Source: Celerinatantimonas sp046054165 (lineage in GTDB: Bacteria > Pseudomonadota > Gammaproteobacteria > Enterobacterales > Celerinatantimonadaceae). Taken from it: a stretch of 64,000 bases of DNA. Every line of letters starts with the position of its first letter. Within the stretch, counting starts at the first letter, position 1. Positions 24,929 through 34,586 of this stretch are shown one piece after another. The stretch lies in contig NZ_JBFNXK010000002.1 of NCBI RefSeq assembly GCF_046054165.1, forward strand, positions 62,001-126,000, given 5' to 3'. Below the pieces are notes generated by a model, which was given only the letters and a program-made list of their open reading frames with translations, searched no databases and was not told the origin of the DNA. The position numbers and the translations under genes are program-made.

Positions 24929-26098
24929 CTAAGCCGTTATTGAATTTTCTACATCACAACCCGCTAACGCCTTTTCTTTCTGTAAAACGGGGTTGGCATA
25001 CATGTTCAATAACTGGCTTTTTTCAGCCTCATTCAACCCTTCCAGACGGGCCCGAATATGCGCTAAAGCATCAGCATTAATCGCTGAGTCAGCTTTTCCT
25101 TCCAACAAAGCAGCCGCCGCATAATTTGTATCATGCAATTGATACAAACGATGTAATTGTTTATCGATTGTTAACGCCATTTCAGAAGCATCTTCACAAA
25201 ATACAGATAATGGCTTCCCAAATGCCACATGTACTTTCCCTTTTTGCCCCATAATCCCCGTGACAATACTACTGGTATCTTCTCCGGGAGCCTTCGTGTA
25301 TTCGCCCGTTTCAGCTTTGACCGATAATTCATGGGCTTTCATCGAATCACACGGATCATACTGATAAGACACCGCCACCGGAACAATATTCAAGTTATGC
25401 ATGGCCTCAGCAAATGATTTTGTTTCACTCCGCTGGCCTAACTGCAACATTTTCAACACAGCCGAATCAGTCTGATCAATTCCATCTTTAGAACGGCCTT
25501 CGCGATGAGCAATCCAGATCGAGCAACCTTCCTTCACCGAACTGGATATATACTGACTTAGTTTAGTCAGTGCCGCTAATTTCTCCCGCCGATTACTAAT
25601 CGAACGTTTCACAATAAACGTTTTATTCAACCGCATCAGATCGCCGATATATTGCTCCGACAATAAATTGTCTCCCGCAGCAATACGTGCGGTCGGAAAC
25701 CCTTCCAAATGCAAAGCATAATTCACAAAAGTGGGATCCATAACGATATCACGGTGATTAGAAATAAACAGATATGACTGGCTCGCATCAAGCTGACCAA
25801 GCCCTTCATAAGTAAATGAATCCGTTGTCGTTTCAATCGTTCGTCGGATATAAGAAGTCAACCGAAGCTGAACATCATTCACATCTTTCACCTGTTTAAC
25901 GTACTGATTCAGGTAATGACGGATCACATAACGTGTCAATCCTGGAACAAAACGATATAAACGAGGAAATTTAAATTGAGCTAATGCACAGATCAAACGC
26001 TGATTATTAGCTAGCCGCTTCAGTACTGCCGGGACTTCTTGATCATGGTACGGACGAATATCTTTAAATATATCGTCATTCGCAACTACTGTTGTCAT
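24929..26098 (-). CDS. PlsC-type glycerol acyltransferase family protein
   Basis: A 389-residue protein with an acyltransferase domain in the middle. The catalytic block is SNHRDIVMD near residue 113 (the HX4D motif), followed by the second block KTFIVKRSISNRREKL near 160 and the third IWIAHREGRSKDG near 195, where classical PlsC has EGTRS. These large variants are annotated as 1-acylglycerol-3-phosphate acyltransferase-like, possibly acting on phospholipids or lipid A precursors. The N-terminal 90 and C-terminal 150 residues are extra and mostly helical. It lies 56 bases after valS on the same strand and may be read with it. Confidence 0.85.
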   Translation of the reverse strand: MTTVVANDDIFKDIRPYHDQEVPAVLKRLANNQRLICALAQFKFPRLYRFVPGLTRYVIRHYLNQYVKQVKDVNDVQLRLTSYIRRTIETTTDSFTYEGLGQLDASQSYLFISNHRDIVMDPTFVNYALHLEGFPTARIAAGDNLLSEQYIGDLMRLNKTFIVKRSISNRREKLAALTKLSQYISSSVKEGCSIWIAHREGRSKDGIDQTDSAVLKMLQLGQRSETKSFAEAMHNLNIVPVAVSYQYDPCDSMKAHELSVKAETGEYTKAPGEDTSSIVTGIMGQKGKVHVAFGKPLSVFCEDASEMALTIDKQLHRLYQLHDTNYAAAALLEGKADSAINADALAHIRARLEGLNEAEKSQLLNMYANPVLQKEKALAGCDVENSITA

Positions 26099-26154
26099 AA
26101 TTATTGAATAATCCGAAATATGAAATGTAAAGGCGGCTTAAACCGCCTTTACTT

Positions 26155-29013
26155 TTACAGCGCAGAAATGGTGGCGTGCTGTTGACGAAGCTTCTCAACT
26201 GTAATTTCCAGTTCAGCTTGTTTCGCCCGCTCTTTATCAATCACCTGTGCTGGAGCTTTACCTACAAAATTCTCATTACTCAATTTGCTGCTCACCAGAG
26301 CTAAATCTTTTGATGCTTTATCCAACTGTTTTTGTAAACGCGATAACTCGGCATCTTTATCAATTAAGCCTGCCATTGGAATCAGAATCTCCATCTCACC
26401 TAACAGTGCGGTTGCACTGAGCGGTGTATCTTGTTGATCCTGTAGCACCTGTATAGATTCTAGTTTAGCCAATGAAGACAAGAATGACTGATTATCCTGT
26501 AACCGACGCAAGTCTTCCGCACTGGCATATCGAAGCAATACCGATAATGGTTTATTCGGGCTAATATCCATCTCACCACGAATATTACGAATTGCCAAAA
26601 TAAACTGTTTCAGCCATTCCAGATCCGCCATTGCCATTTCATCCACCTGACTGGCATCAAACTCTGGATAAGCTTTAAGCATAATGGTTTCACCAGACTG
26701 ACCTGCCACTAATGGTGCAACCCGCTGCCAAATCGTTTCTGTGATATAAGGAGTAATTGGGTGCATCAATCGCAGTAAACTTTCTAAAACTGTGACTAAG
26801 GTATAACGCGTCCCACGCTGCTCCGCTTCACTTCCTTTGAATAAAATCGGTTTGGTTAATTCCAAATACCAGTCACAAAACTGATTCCAAGTGAATTCAT
26901 AGATCGTCTGGGCTGCAATATCAAACCGATAACTATCTAAAGCATCCCGGAAAGCTTCGATCGTTTTCTGATACTGGCCCACGATCCAACGATCTGCCAA
27001 TGAAAACACCATCTCCCCGCCATCTTTACCACAATCTTGTTCTTCAGCCTGCATCAACACATAACGACTAGCATTCCACAATTTGTTACAGAAATTACGG
27101 TAGCCTTCCAAACGGTGCATATCCCAATTGATATCACGACCGGTTGAAGCCATTGCAGCGAGAGTAAAGCGCAGCGCATCCGTCCCATGCGGTTCAATGC
27201 CATCCGGGAAAGTTTTCCGGGTATTTTTCTCAATTTTCTTCGCTTTTTGTGGCTGCATCATGTTGGCCGTACGTTTAACCACCAGCGATTCTAAATCGAT
27301 ACCATCCACCATATCGAGTGGGTCCAGTACGTTCCCTTTCGATTTTGACATTTTGTCACCGTTTTCATCCCGGATCAGTCCGGTGACATAAACGGTTTTA
27401 AATGGAACCTGCGGTTTCCCCTGCTCATCCTTCATAAAGTGCATGGTCATCATGATCATCCGAGCGACCCAGAAGAAGATGATATCAAAACCAGTCACCA
27501 GCAGATTACTGGGATGGAAAGTTGCCAAATCCGGCGTTTTTTCCGGCCAGCCTTGTGTTCCGAAGGTCCAGAGACCCGATGAGAACCAGGTATCCAAAAC
27601 ATCATCGTCCTGACGCAGTGCGATGCTGCCATCCAAGTTATTTTGGCTGCGAACTTCGTCTTCGCTACGGCCGACATACACGTTTCCGGCTTCATCATAC
27701 CAAGCTGGGATCCGGTGTCCCCACCACAGCTGACGCGAAATACACCAGTCCTGAATGTCTCGCATCCACGAGAAATACATGTTTTCATACTGTTTAGGAA
27801 CGAACTGAATATCGCCGTCTTCAACCGCACGAATCGCTTCTTCAGCCAGTGGTTTAGTTCGCACATACCATTGGTCAGTCAGCATAGGTTCAATCACCAC
27901 GCCGCCCCGGTCGCCGTAAGGGATGGTGTTTGGATGTTCTTCAATTTTAACCAGCAGGCCCGCTTCATCGAAGGCTTTAACGATCGCATCGCGAGCGGCG
28001 AAACGTTCCATGCCCCGATACGGCTCAGGAATCGTATTGTCGTAAACATCTGAAGGTTCCCCCATAAAGGTGAAGACTTCCGCTTCATCACGAATATCAG
28101 CATTCAATGTCAGTACATTGATCATCGGCAGCTGGTGACGTTTACCCACTTCATAGTCGTTAAAGTCATGAGCCGGTGTGATTTTCACACAACCGGTGCC
28201 TTTTTCCATATCGGCGTGTTCATCACCGAGAATTGGAATGCGACGATTCACCAATGGCAAAATAATTTCTTTACCGATTAAATCTTTATACCGCGGATCT
28301 TCCGGATTAACGGCAACCCCTGTATCCCCTAGCATCGTTTCTGGACGCGTCGTCGCCACAACTAAATAATCAAGACCTTCAGCCGTTTTAACCCCATCCG
28401 CCAATGGATAACGCAGATGCCACATATGACCGATCTGTTCTCTATTTTCGACTTCCAGATCTGAAATAGCCGTATGTAATTTAGGATCCCAGTTAACGAG
28501 GCGCTTGCCCCGGTAGATCAAACCTTCTTCATATAACCGGACAAATACTTCCTGCACTGCCGCAGAAAAGCCTTTATCCATTGTAAAACGTTCCCGATCC
28601 CAATCGACCGACGCCCCTAAGCGCCGCAACTGACGGGTAATATTGCCACCAGATTCAGCTTTCCATTCCCAAATTTTGTCGATAAACGCATCGCGGCCAT
28701 AGTCGTGTTTAGTTTTACCTTCTTCGGCATCGATCTTACGCTCCACCAACATCTGAGTCGCAATACCTGCATGATCCGTCCCGACCTGCCATAACGTATT
28801 TTTTCCCTGCATCCGCTGATAACGGATGACGATATCCATGATGGTATCCTGAAACGCGTGGCCCATGTGCAAACTACCAGTCACATTAGGCGGTGGGATC
28901 ATAATACTGAAGGATTCTTTGCTGGTATCCCCATGAGGTTTAAAATACCCCTGCCCTTCCCAGTGTTGGTAGAGCGCTTGTTCGATTGACTGTGGATTGT
29001 AGGTCTTTTCCAT
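26155..29013 (-). CDS. valS: Valyl-tRNA synthetase
   Basis: A 952-residue class I aminoacyl-tRNA synthetase charging tRNA-Val. The ATP-site motif HMGH is at 49-52 (class I HIGH motif) and the KMSKS loop lies in DKMSKSKGN a little past the middle. Between them is the CP1 editing domain (TTRPETMLGDTGVAV). A C-terminal coiled coil (about the last 70 residues, Lys/Glu/Leu-rich) binds the tRNA elbow. The length agrees with E. coli ValS (951). It is followed by the acyltransferase and preceded by holC, keeping the enteric order pepA-holC-valS. Confidence 0.98.
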   Translation of the reverse strand: MEKTYNPQSIEQALYQHWEGQGYFKPHGDTSKESFSIMIPPPNVTGSLHMGHAFQDTIMDIVIRYQRMQGKNTLWQVGTDHAGIATQMLVERKIDAEEGKTKHDYGRDAFIDKIWEWKAESGGNITRQLRRLGASVDWDRERFTMDKGFSAAVQEVFVRLYEEGLIYRGKRLVNWDPKLHTAISDLEVENREQIGHMWHLRYPLADGVKTAEGLDYLVVATTRPETMLGDTGVAVNPEDPRYKDLIGKEIILPLVNRRIPILGDEHADMEKGTGCVKITPAHDFNDYEVGKRHQLPMINVLTLNADIRDEAEVFTFMGEPSDVYDNTIPEPYRGMERFAARDAIVKAFDEAGLLVKIEEHPNTIPYGDRGGVVIEPMLTDQWYVRTKPLAEEAIRAVEDGDIQFVPKQYENMYFSWMRDIQDWCISRQLWWGHRIPAWYDEAGNVYVGRSEDEVRSQNNLDGSIALRQDDDVLDTWFSSGLWTFGTQGWPEKTPDLATFHPSNLLVTGFDIIFFWVARMIMMTMHFMKDEQGKPQVPFKTVYVTGLIRDENGDKMSKSKGNVLDPLDMVDGIDLESLVVKRTANMMQPQKAKKIEKNTRKTFPDGIEPHGTDALRFTLAAMASTGRDINWDMHRLEGYRNFCNKLWNASRYVLMQAEEQDCGKDGGEMVFSLADRWIVGQYQKTIEAFRDALDSYRFDIAAQTIYEFTWNQFCDWYLELTKPILFKGSEAEQRGTRYTLVTVLESLLRLMHPITPYITETIWQRVAPLVAGQSGETIMLKAYPEFDASQVDEMAMADLEWLKQFILAIRNIRGEMDISPNKPLSVLLRYASAEDLRRLQDNQSFLSSLAKLESIQVLQDQQDTPLSATALLGEMEILIPMAGLIDKDAELSRLQKQLDKASKDLALVSSKLSNENFVGKAPAQVIDKERAKQAELEITVEKLRQQHATISAL

Positions 29014-29049
29014 TAGATAATTGACTCAAATGTTACTGGTTGCAGCCGC

Positions 29050-29505
29050 TCACGAAGGATCAGCCACATCATCTTGATAAGGTTCAGTCTGAGGTGTCAG
29101 ACCCAACCGTCGATATACTTTATAACGTTCCCGAGCTTGTTGCTTTCCTGCTTCATCCGCAGGAACAAAATCAACAACATGCTGATAATTTTGTAAATTT
29201 GGAGCAACCGCTTGTTGTAAATGAATCAGCGTTGTTCGACGATTCATACTTGGCTGCCACCCAATTTCAACCGGAGCGCCTCCCCGAGGACCTTCGCCCA
29301 CCAGGTTATGTGCGATAAACTCATCCGGATCCATCTGCCAAAGCAACTCATCGATCGCTTCAGCCTGAAGCTGATCTTCAGCCAAAACAAAAACCCGCTC
29401 TTTTAAATGATAATGGCGGGCAATAATCTGGCAAACAGCCTGAAGAAATAACGAATTCTCCAGTGCTGTAGAATCCGGCATAATATAAAATTTTATCGTA
29501 TTCAT
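29050..29505 (-). CDS. holC: DNA polymerase III chi subunit
   Basis: A 151-residue HolC protein, the chi subunit of the replicative polymerase clamp loader, which links the loader to single-strand-binding protein. Seen are KFYIMPDSTA at the N-terminus, RVFVLAEDQLQAEAIDELLWQ, then DEFIAHNLVGEGP near 80 and the FVPADEAGKQQARERYKVYRRLG segment near the C-terminus, all typical of the family. E. coli chi has 147 residues. It sits between pepA and valS on the same strand, as in enteric bacteria. The ATG at 29505 follows CTCCTTGACTAT. Confidence 0.95.
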   Translation of the reverse strand: MNTIKFYIMPDSTALENSLFLQAVCQIIARHYHLKERVFVLAEDQLQAEAIDELLWQMDPDEFIAHNLVGEGPRGGAPVEIGWQPSMNRRTTLIHLQQAVAPNLQNYQHVVDFVPADEAGKQQARERYKVYRRLGLTPQTEPYQDDVADPS

Positions 29506-29550
29506 ATAGTCAAGGAGCCTAAAAGCGCTCTTATTCTACACACAGGAGCA

Positions 29551-31056
29551 TTAATCTTCGAGTTCAATCCCTGCTTTATTCAGCAGAAATTGCGTCAACA
29601 AAGGCACCGGACGCCCAGTAGCCCCTTTTGCACGTCCCGATTGCCAAGCCGTTCCCGCGATATCCAAATGCGCCCAAGTGTATTTCTTGGTAAAATGGGA
29701 CAGAAAACATCCCGCTGTAATCGACCCTGCCGGACGACCGCCTACATTGGCGAAATCAGCAAAATTACTCTGCAGTTGCTCATCATATTCATCGCCCAAA
29801 GGCAGACGCCAAGTTTTATCACCACTTTGTTCTGCCGCACTTAGAATTTCATGCGCTAATGGATTATGAGGCGTCATCAATCCCGAAGTCTGGTGACCGA
29901 GAGCAATAATACAAGCCCCCGTCAAAGTGGCTATATCAATGACCACATCCGGTTCATATCGTTCCACATACGTCAGTGCATCACACAAAACCAAACGCCC
30001 TTCCGCATCGGTATTCAACACCTCTACAGTCTGTCCCGACATCGTCGTCAACACATCCCCGGGCCGATACGCATGCCCGGAGGGCATATTTTCACAACCC
30101 GCTAAGACGCCAATAACATGTAATGGGAGCTCTAACTGAATTAATGCCTGCATGGTTCCAAAGACACTGGCTGCACCGCCCATGTCATATTTCATTTCAT
30201 CCATTCCGGCACTCGGTTTAATTGAAATACCGCCGGAATCAAACGTGAGCCCTTTGCCGACCAACACGATCGGCGGCTGCGATTCCAGCCCCGGTGGACA
30301 ATATTCAACCACACTCATGACCGATTCATTAGCACTGCCTCGGCCGACAGCCAAATAAGAATTCATGCCCAACTGCTGCATTTGAGCTTCATCGACTTTC
30401 GAGAATTTAACATGTGGATGCTCAGCCAAGGTTTCAGCCTGCTCGGCCAAATAAACCGGATTACAGATATTCGCCGGTAAATTGGCTAAATCCTTGGCAT
30501 ACTGAACCCCGGTTGAAATTGCGACACCATGAGCAATGGCTTTTTCACCTAATGCCAGTTCACGACGGGTTGACACATTAAACACCAATCGTCGCAGAGG
30601 CCGACGAACTTCCGATGGATTACTTTTCAACTGATTAAAGGTGTATAACGAATCCAGTGTCGTCTCAACTGCCTGACGCACTTTCCAATAGGTTCCCCGA
30701 GCTTTGACATGTAATTCAGGGAGAAAACAAACCGCTTCCATTGAACCCGTATCGTTAAGCGTTGCAATGGTCTTTTCAATAATCTGGCGATATTGACGTT
30801 CATCCAGATCACGTTCTTTACCACATCCAACCAGTAATACCCGTTCACTTAAAACATTCGGAACATGATGGAGCAATAATACCTGACCTGGTTTTCCCTC
30901 AAGATCTCCGCGCCGCAGCAACGCACTAATATAACCTTCGCTAATTTTATCTAACTGTTCGGCAACCGGTGAAAGACGGCGAGGTTCGTAAACTCCGGCA
31001 ACGATGCAAGCGCTGCGCTGTTTTTCCGGACTACCACTTTTGACGCTGAACTCCAT
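29551..31056 (-). CDS. pepA: Leucyl aminopeptidase (cytosol aminopeptidase A)
   Basis: A 501-residue M17 aminopeptidase. The C-terminal catalytic domain shows GKGLTFDSGGISIKPS with metal-binding Asp and Lys, MKYDMGGAA, and the family signature NTDAEGRLVL. It removes N-terminal residues from peptides; E. coli PepA also binds DNA in Xer recombination and carAB control. The length equals the E. coli protein (503). It is the first gene of the pepA-holC-valS minus-strand series and is divergent from lptF. The ATG at 31056 has AGGAGTC upstream. Confidence 0.97.
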   Translation of the reverse strand: MEFSVKSGSPEKQRSACIVAGVYEPRRLSPVAEQLDKISEGYISALLRRGDLEGKPGQVLLLHHVPNVLSERVLLVGCGKERDLDERQYRQIIEKTIATLNDTGSMEAVCFLPELHVKARGTYWKVRQAVETTLDSLYTFNQLKSNPSEVRRPLRRLVFNVSTRRELALGEKAIAHGVAISTGVQYAKDLANLPANICNPVYLAEQAETLAEHPHVKFSKVDEAQMQQLGMNSYLAVGRGSANESVMSVVEYCPPGLESQPPIVLVGKGLTFDSGGISIKPSAGMDEMKYDMGGAASVFGTMQALIQLELPLHVIGVLAGCENMPSGHAYRPGDVLTTMSGQTVEVLNTDAEGRLVLCDALTYVERYEPDVVIDIATLTGACIIALGHQTSGLMTPHNPLAHEILSAAEQSGDKTWRLPLGDEYDEQLQSNFADFANVGGRPAGSITAGCFLSHFTKKYTWAHLDIAGTAWQSGRAKGATGRPVPLLTQFLLNKAGIELED

Positions 31057-31237
31057 GAAGACTCCTACTATCAGATAAACTGCGTTAATATAGCGGACTT
31101 GCTAGAATGGTCTTGTTAATATGTCGGATTGAATCTGGACTATTATTCCAATCGAAAAGCAAAATTCGCAAAACAAAGAGTTTATCGTAATCGTTAACTC
31201 TTTCCAGTAAAAAACTATGATTTGAAGTGGGCCACAG

Positions 31238-32350
31238 GTGCTAATTTTTCGATATTTATTCAAAGAGACCATCAAAACCCAGGTTGCTGTAATGGTCGTA
31301 CTGATGTTAATTTTCATCAGCCAAAAGTTTGTGAGGATCTTAGGGGATGCCGCAGATGGACACATTCCGGGCGCACTAGTTGCCAAACTGTTGCTCCTGA
31401 ATATTCCTGATTTGGCGGTATTGATCCTTCCAATTAGTTTCTTTATCGGAGTTCTGTTCGCTCACGGACGCTTATACGCTGAAAGTGAAATGTCCGTTTT
31501 ATTCGCCTGTGGATACAGCCCCAATAAAGTACTGGGGATCACAGCGGCTATCGGAGCGGTCACGCTGGTGCTATCTGCCGGGAACTCACTGTTCTTGACG
31601 CCTTATGTGAATTACCTGGAACAACAGGTTATGGCTAATGTCAAAGCAGATAGTGGGATCTCCAGTATTACACCGGGACGATTTGTCGAATTAAATAATC
31701 AAGCGGTAGCCTTCGTTGAAAAAATGTCCTCGGAAGGCACCCATATGGAAAAAGTTTTTGTGGCCCATAGTCCAGCTAAAATCGGCCAGCGCCCTTCAGT
31801 CGTCATGTCTCAAGCAGGCAATTTAGAAGATGATAGCGATGGCTCTCAGTGGCTGGATTTGACCAAAGGAACCCGCTATGAGGGGGATCTCAATCGACTT
31901 GATTTTAGGGTACTCCATTTTGGTCACTATAAAGTCCAATTACGGGATCGCACTGAAGCCGTTGCTCGAGGAAAAATCCGCTCTCTTCCCACTCGGGAAC
32001 TTATCGGCAGCCACGATAATGACCGTATTGCTGAGTTACAGTGGCGACTCGCAATGCCCATTTCGATCATTATGTTAATTCTATTGGTGGTTCCATTAGC
32101 CAGCGTCAATCCAAGGCAAGGCCGTTATGCCAAACTATTCCCCGCGATCATGCTCTATTTGAGTTACTACCTATTAATGAGTGCCGCACGCTCTTCCATT
32201 GAAGATGGACATTTGCCTTGGTATGTTGCCATGTGGCTGGTCCATCTACTCATGCTGGCCATCGGTGGTGGCTTTTATTTCGTTAAAAGTGAAAAGTTCT
32301 TATTCATCAAAGCTGTCATGAAGGGAGATCGCCGTGTTTCGGATTATTGA
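31238..32350 (+). CDS. lptF: LPS export ABC transporter permease LptF
   Basis: A 370-residue inner-membrane permease of the LptB2FG complex, which extracts LPS from the inner membrane and feeds the LptCADE bridge. It has six predicted helices, three near residues 10-125 and three after 265, with a periplasmic beta-jellyroll between (about 130-260). The YjgP/YjgQ signature IFRYLFKETIKTQ opens the protein and RWRLAMPISIIML-type residues (seen as LQWRLAMPISIIML) start helix 4. The GTG at 31238 is the start. The stop overlaps the lptG start by 17 bases. Same divergent arrangement with pepA as in E. coli. Confidence 0.96.
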   Translation: MLIFRYLFKETIKTQVAVMVVLMLIFISQKFVRILGDAADGHIPGALVAKLLLLNIPDLAVLILPISFFIGVLFAHGRLYAESEMSVLFACGYSPNKVLGITAAIGAVTLVLSAGNSLFLTPYVNYLEQQVMANVKADSGISSITPGRFVELNNQAVAFVEKMSSEGTHMEKVFVAHSPAKIGQRPSVVMSQAGNLEDDSDGSQWLDLTKGTRYEGDLNRLDFRVLHFGHYKVQLRDRTEAVARGKIRSLPTRELIGSHDNDRIAELQWRLAMPISIIMLILLVVPLASVNPRQGRYAKLFPAIMLYLSYYLLMSAARSSIEDGHLPWYVAMWLVHLLMLAIGGGFYFVKSEKFLFIKAVMKGDRRVSDY

Positions 32351-33404
32351 TTGGTATGTTGGTCGTACAATTTTGATGACCAGCATGTTGGTGCTGATCA
32401 CATTGCAAGGATTAAGCGCCATTATCAAATTCGTCGATCAACTGGGCGATGTCGGCAAAGGCAACTATCAAATCCTCGATGCTTTATGGTATGTCATTTT
32501 ATCGATCCCGAAAGAGCTGGAACTTTTCTTCCCAATGGCGGCCCTGTTGGGTTCTCTCATTGGGTTAGGAAATTTAGCCACCAGCAGTGAACTCGTGATC
32601 ATGCAATCGGTAGGTTTATCTAAAGGGAATATCGCCAATGCCGTGATTAAAACAGCAGTTCCCATGATGATCATTATGATGCTATTAGGAGAATTCATCG
32701 CACCGAAAGCCGAAATGATGGCGACATCCATGCGCACAGCCAAAAAATCAGGCGAAGCCATGATCGCTGTACAAAATAGTGTCTGGGCTAAAGATAAAGG
32801 CAGTTTCGTAAATATAGGTCAGGTACGTAATGGCAGCGAATTAAGAAATGTAACCGTCTATTATTTCGATCAAAATAACAGTCTCTATCAAGTATTACAG
32901 GCACCGCTGGCACACTATGATAACGGCAGTTGGATGATGACCGATGCCAATATGACACTATTTAGTGATGCGAAAATACAACGTCAGGAACTCGGGCAAT
33001 ACCGCTGGTATTCATCACTGACCCCTGACAAATTAGGCGTGGTTGTGGTTTCACCACTCAACCTCCCGATTTCCGGGCTTTATTCATATATCAATTATCT
33101 AAAACAAAACCATCAAGATCCATCCCCTTATCAGCTAGCTATGTGGCGAAAAATCATGATGCCATTTACAGTCGTCATTATGATGCTCTTAGCCCTATCC
33201 TATATTTTTGGCCCTTTACGAAGCGTCAGTATGGGAGCACGACTCATCATGGGGATCATCACCGGCTTTGGATTCTACGTTCTCAACCAAGTGCTGGCAT
33301 CACTCAGTCTGGTTTATAAACTCCCCCCAGTGATTGGGGCCGTTGGACCCAGTATTTTATTCTTTATCCTAGCCCTCTATATGATTAACCGACGACGGAG
33401 CTAG
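32334..33404 (+). CDS. lptG: LPS export ABC transporter permease LptG
   Basis: A 356-residue partner of LptF with the same six-helix and jellyroll layout. It begins MFRIIDWYVGRTILMTS, with the coupling-helix stretch SSELVIMQSVGLSKGNI near 85, and carries LAMWRKIMMPFTVVIMMLLALSYIFGPLR before helix 5 (seen across residues 270-300). GTG at 32334 with GGGAGA upstream, inside the lptF 3' end, so translation is coupled. The stop codon lies inside a short dispersed repeat (33400-33457). Confidence 0.96.
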   Translation: MFRIIDWYVGRTILMTSMLVLITLQGLSAIIKFVDQLGDVGKGNYQILDALWYVILSIPKELELFFPMAALLGSLIGLGNLATSSELVIMQSVGLSKGNIANAVIKTAVPMMIIMMLLGEFIAPKAEMMATSMRTAKKSGEAMIAVQNSVWAKDKGSFVNIGQVRNGSELRNVTVYYFDQNNSLYQVLQAPLAHYDNGSWMMTDANMTLFSDAKIQRQELGQYRWYSSLTPDKLGVVVVSPLNLPISGLYSYINYLKQNHQDPSPYQLAMWRKIMMPFTVVIMMLLALSYIFGPLRSVSMGARLIMGIITGFGFYVLNQVLASLSLVYKLPPVIGAVGPSILFFILALYMINRRRS

Positions 33405-33457
33405 GGGCTGTTGTTCCTTTGTGGCTAATTTTTATTCAAATTAAACGCATTTTGAAC
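33400..33457. repeat. Dispersed repeat, copy A
   Basis: About 58 bases sharing GCTAGGxGCTGTTG at the left, then TTCAAATTAAA and CATTTTGAAC at the right, with the copy at 37493-37550. The match is imperfect (roughly three quarters of positions). After the shared part this copy diverges but has TTCAGCGTTAAGCG, echoing the other copy. It overlaps the lptG stop codon. Confidence 0.55.
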
Positions 33458-33616
33458 GGTATCGCGCCCCGTTCAGAATGCTCTATTTGACCCCGCAGGG
33501 CAGCCTCTGAGCTTGATTTATTCAGCGTTAAGCGTCATTTGTCGAAAATGACTACTCGGCACAACGCCTGCCTTACCTCAATCAAACTTAGATTGCTGTA
33601 AACTAATCACAAAAGT

Positions 33617-34081
33617 TCAACATTTTCTAAGATCAATCACCTCACATTTGGCCCAGTGATCTTGGAATGCCAGATGCTGGGCCGGATCAAAGAGTACCGT
33701 AAAATTTCCCAAGCCAAATATGGATGTAAATAACCGAATTAATGCCTGTGTGATCGAAATATTAGAACCATCAACATTCTGGACGCGCATCTTCAACCAA
33801 CGCATCGCCAGTGTTTGCCCGCGATAACTCCAACCATAAACAAAATAAACAATCAGGATCGCCCAAACCAAGAGCTGATAAATAGATTGCTCTGTGACAT
33901 ATTGTTCCAGAGACGATTCAATATGCAGTATCCCCAGTTGATTCAAGATCCAAGCACCGCCAAAAACAATCGCTGAAAATATCAGCTCCAACGCAATGAC
34001 CAATAAAGTGTCTGCAATAAAGGCCAATATCCGCCGCATAAAACCGACTCGATCAGGCAACTCAGGAATTGCGTTTTTCAT
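33617..34081 (-). CDS. RDD family membrane protein
   Basis: A protein of about 154 residues with the RDD-family layout: near residue 13 FMRRILAFIADTLLVIALELIF, with the Arg and Asp of the family name, then a second and third hydrophobic segment near 35-55 and 85-110. The QTLAMRWLKMRVQNVDG motif follows near 115. RDD proteins are small inner-membrane proteins of uncertain function; some act as ion antiporters. I prefer the ATG at 34081; a TTG at 34105 would add eight residues. It lies convergent with lptG. Confidence 0.85.
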   Translation of the reverse strand: MKNAIPELPDRVGFMRRILAFIADTLLVIALELIFSAIVFGGAWILNQLGILHIESSLEQYVTEQSIYQLLVWAILIVYFVYGWSYRGQTLAMRWLKMRVQNVDGSNISITQALIRLFTSIFGLGNFTVLFDPAQHLAFQDHWAKCEVIDLRKC

Positions 34082-34272
34082 ATGTAATCCATGTTCATTT
34101 TTCAAAAGAAGGCCATTTTAAGGATGAATTGATGAAGAAGAAACCATGAATGAACATATCTTAATCAAACGAATAAAAAATTACGCTTTTCCGACAATTT
34201 TTACTTGCTTATCGATAATTGCTCCTTATAATTCACCCCACTTAACCACTTCGGTGGTTGGTAACAAGATGT

Positions 34273-34359
34273 GCCAGTGTGGTGAAATTGGTAGACACGA
34301 CGGATTCAAAATCCGTTGCCTTTGCGGGCGTGGCGGTTCAAGTCCGCCCACTGGTACCA
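34273..34359 (+). tRNA. tRNA-Leu (anticodon CAA)
   Basis: An 87-base tRNA including an encoded CCA end. The acceptor arms GCCAGTG and CACTGGT pair (first pair G-T), and the anticodon stem ACGGA / TCCGT encloses the loop TTCAAAA, giving anticodon CAA. The long variable arm (GCCTTTGCGGGC) is as expected for leucine tRNAs, and the T-arm reads GGCGGTTCAAGTCCGCC. It reads UUG codons. It stands alone and is followed by a terminator. Confidence 0.95.
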
Positions 34360-34366
34360 TTTATAG

Positions 34367-34389
34367 AACCGACATTCGTCGGTTTTTTG
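34367..34389 (+). terminator. tRNA-Leu terminator
   Basis: A perfect 7-bp stem AACCGAC / GTCGGTT with an ATTC loop and a run of T, eight bases after the tRNA end. Confidence 0.9.
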
Positions 34390-34586
34390 TATCTAAATAT
34401 CCCATCCTCACCATCGCATCCTACCGGTTTAAGCAAAAGCTAAAACGGTCCTAATCCTTTAGCTCTATCCACCGCCTTAGGCAAAACCCGCTTAATCATG
34501 AAGCGAGTCTGACAACTACGTCATGTCACATGCCAAGCGCGTTTTATTTGCAAAAATTCAGCGATCAAAGCTCGATACAACGCTTA

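Noticed and set aside
27643..28053. 136-codon antisense frame inside valS
   Set aside because: valS is complete and conserved in the other strand. The antisense frame is a by-product of its codon use.
34146..34454. Open frame of 102 codons across the tRNA-Leu
   Set aside because: It runs through the whole tRNA gene and its terminator. The RNA gene explains the sequence.
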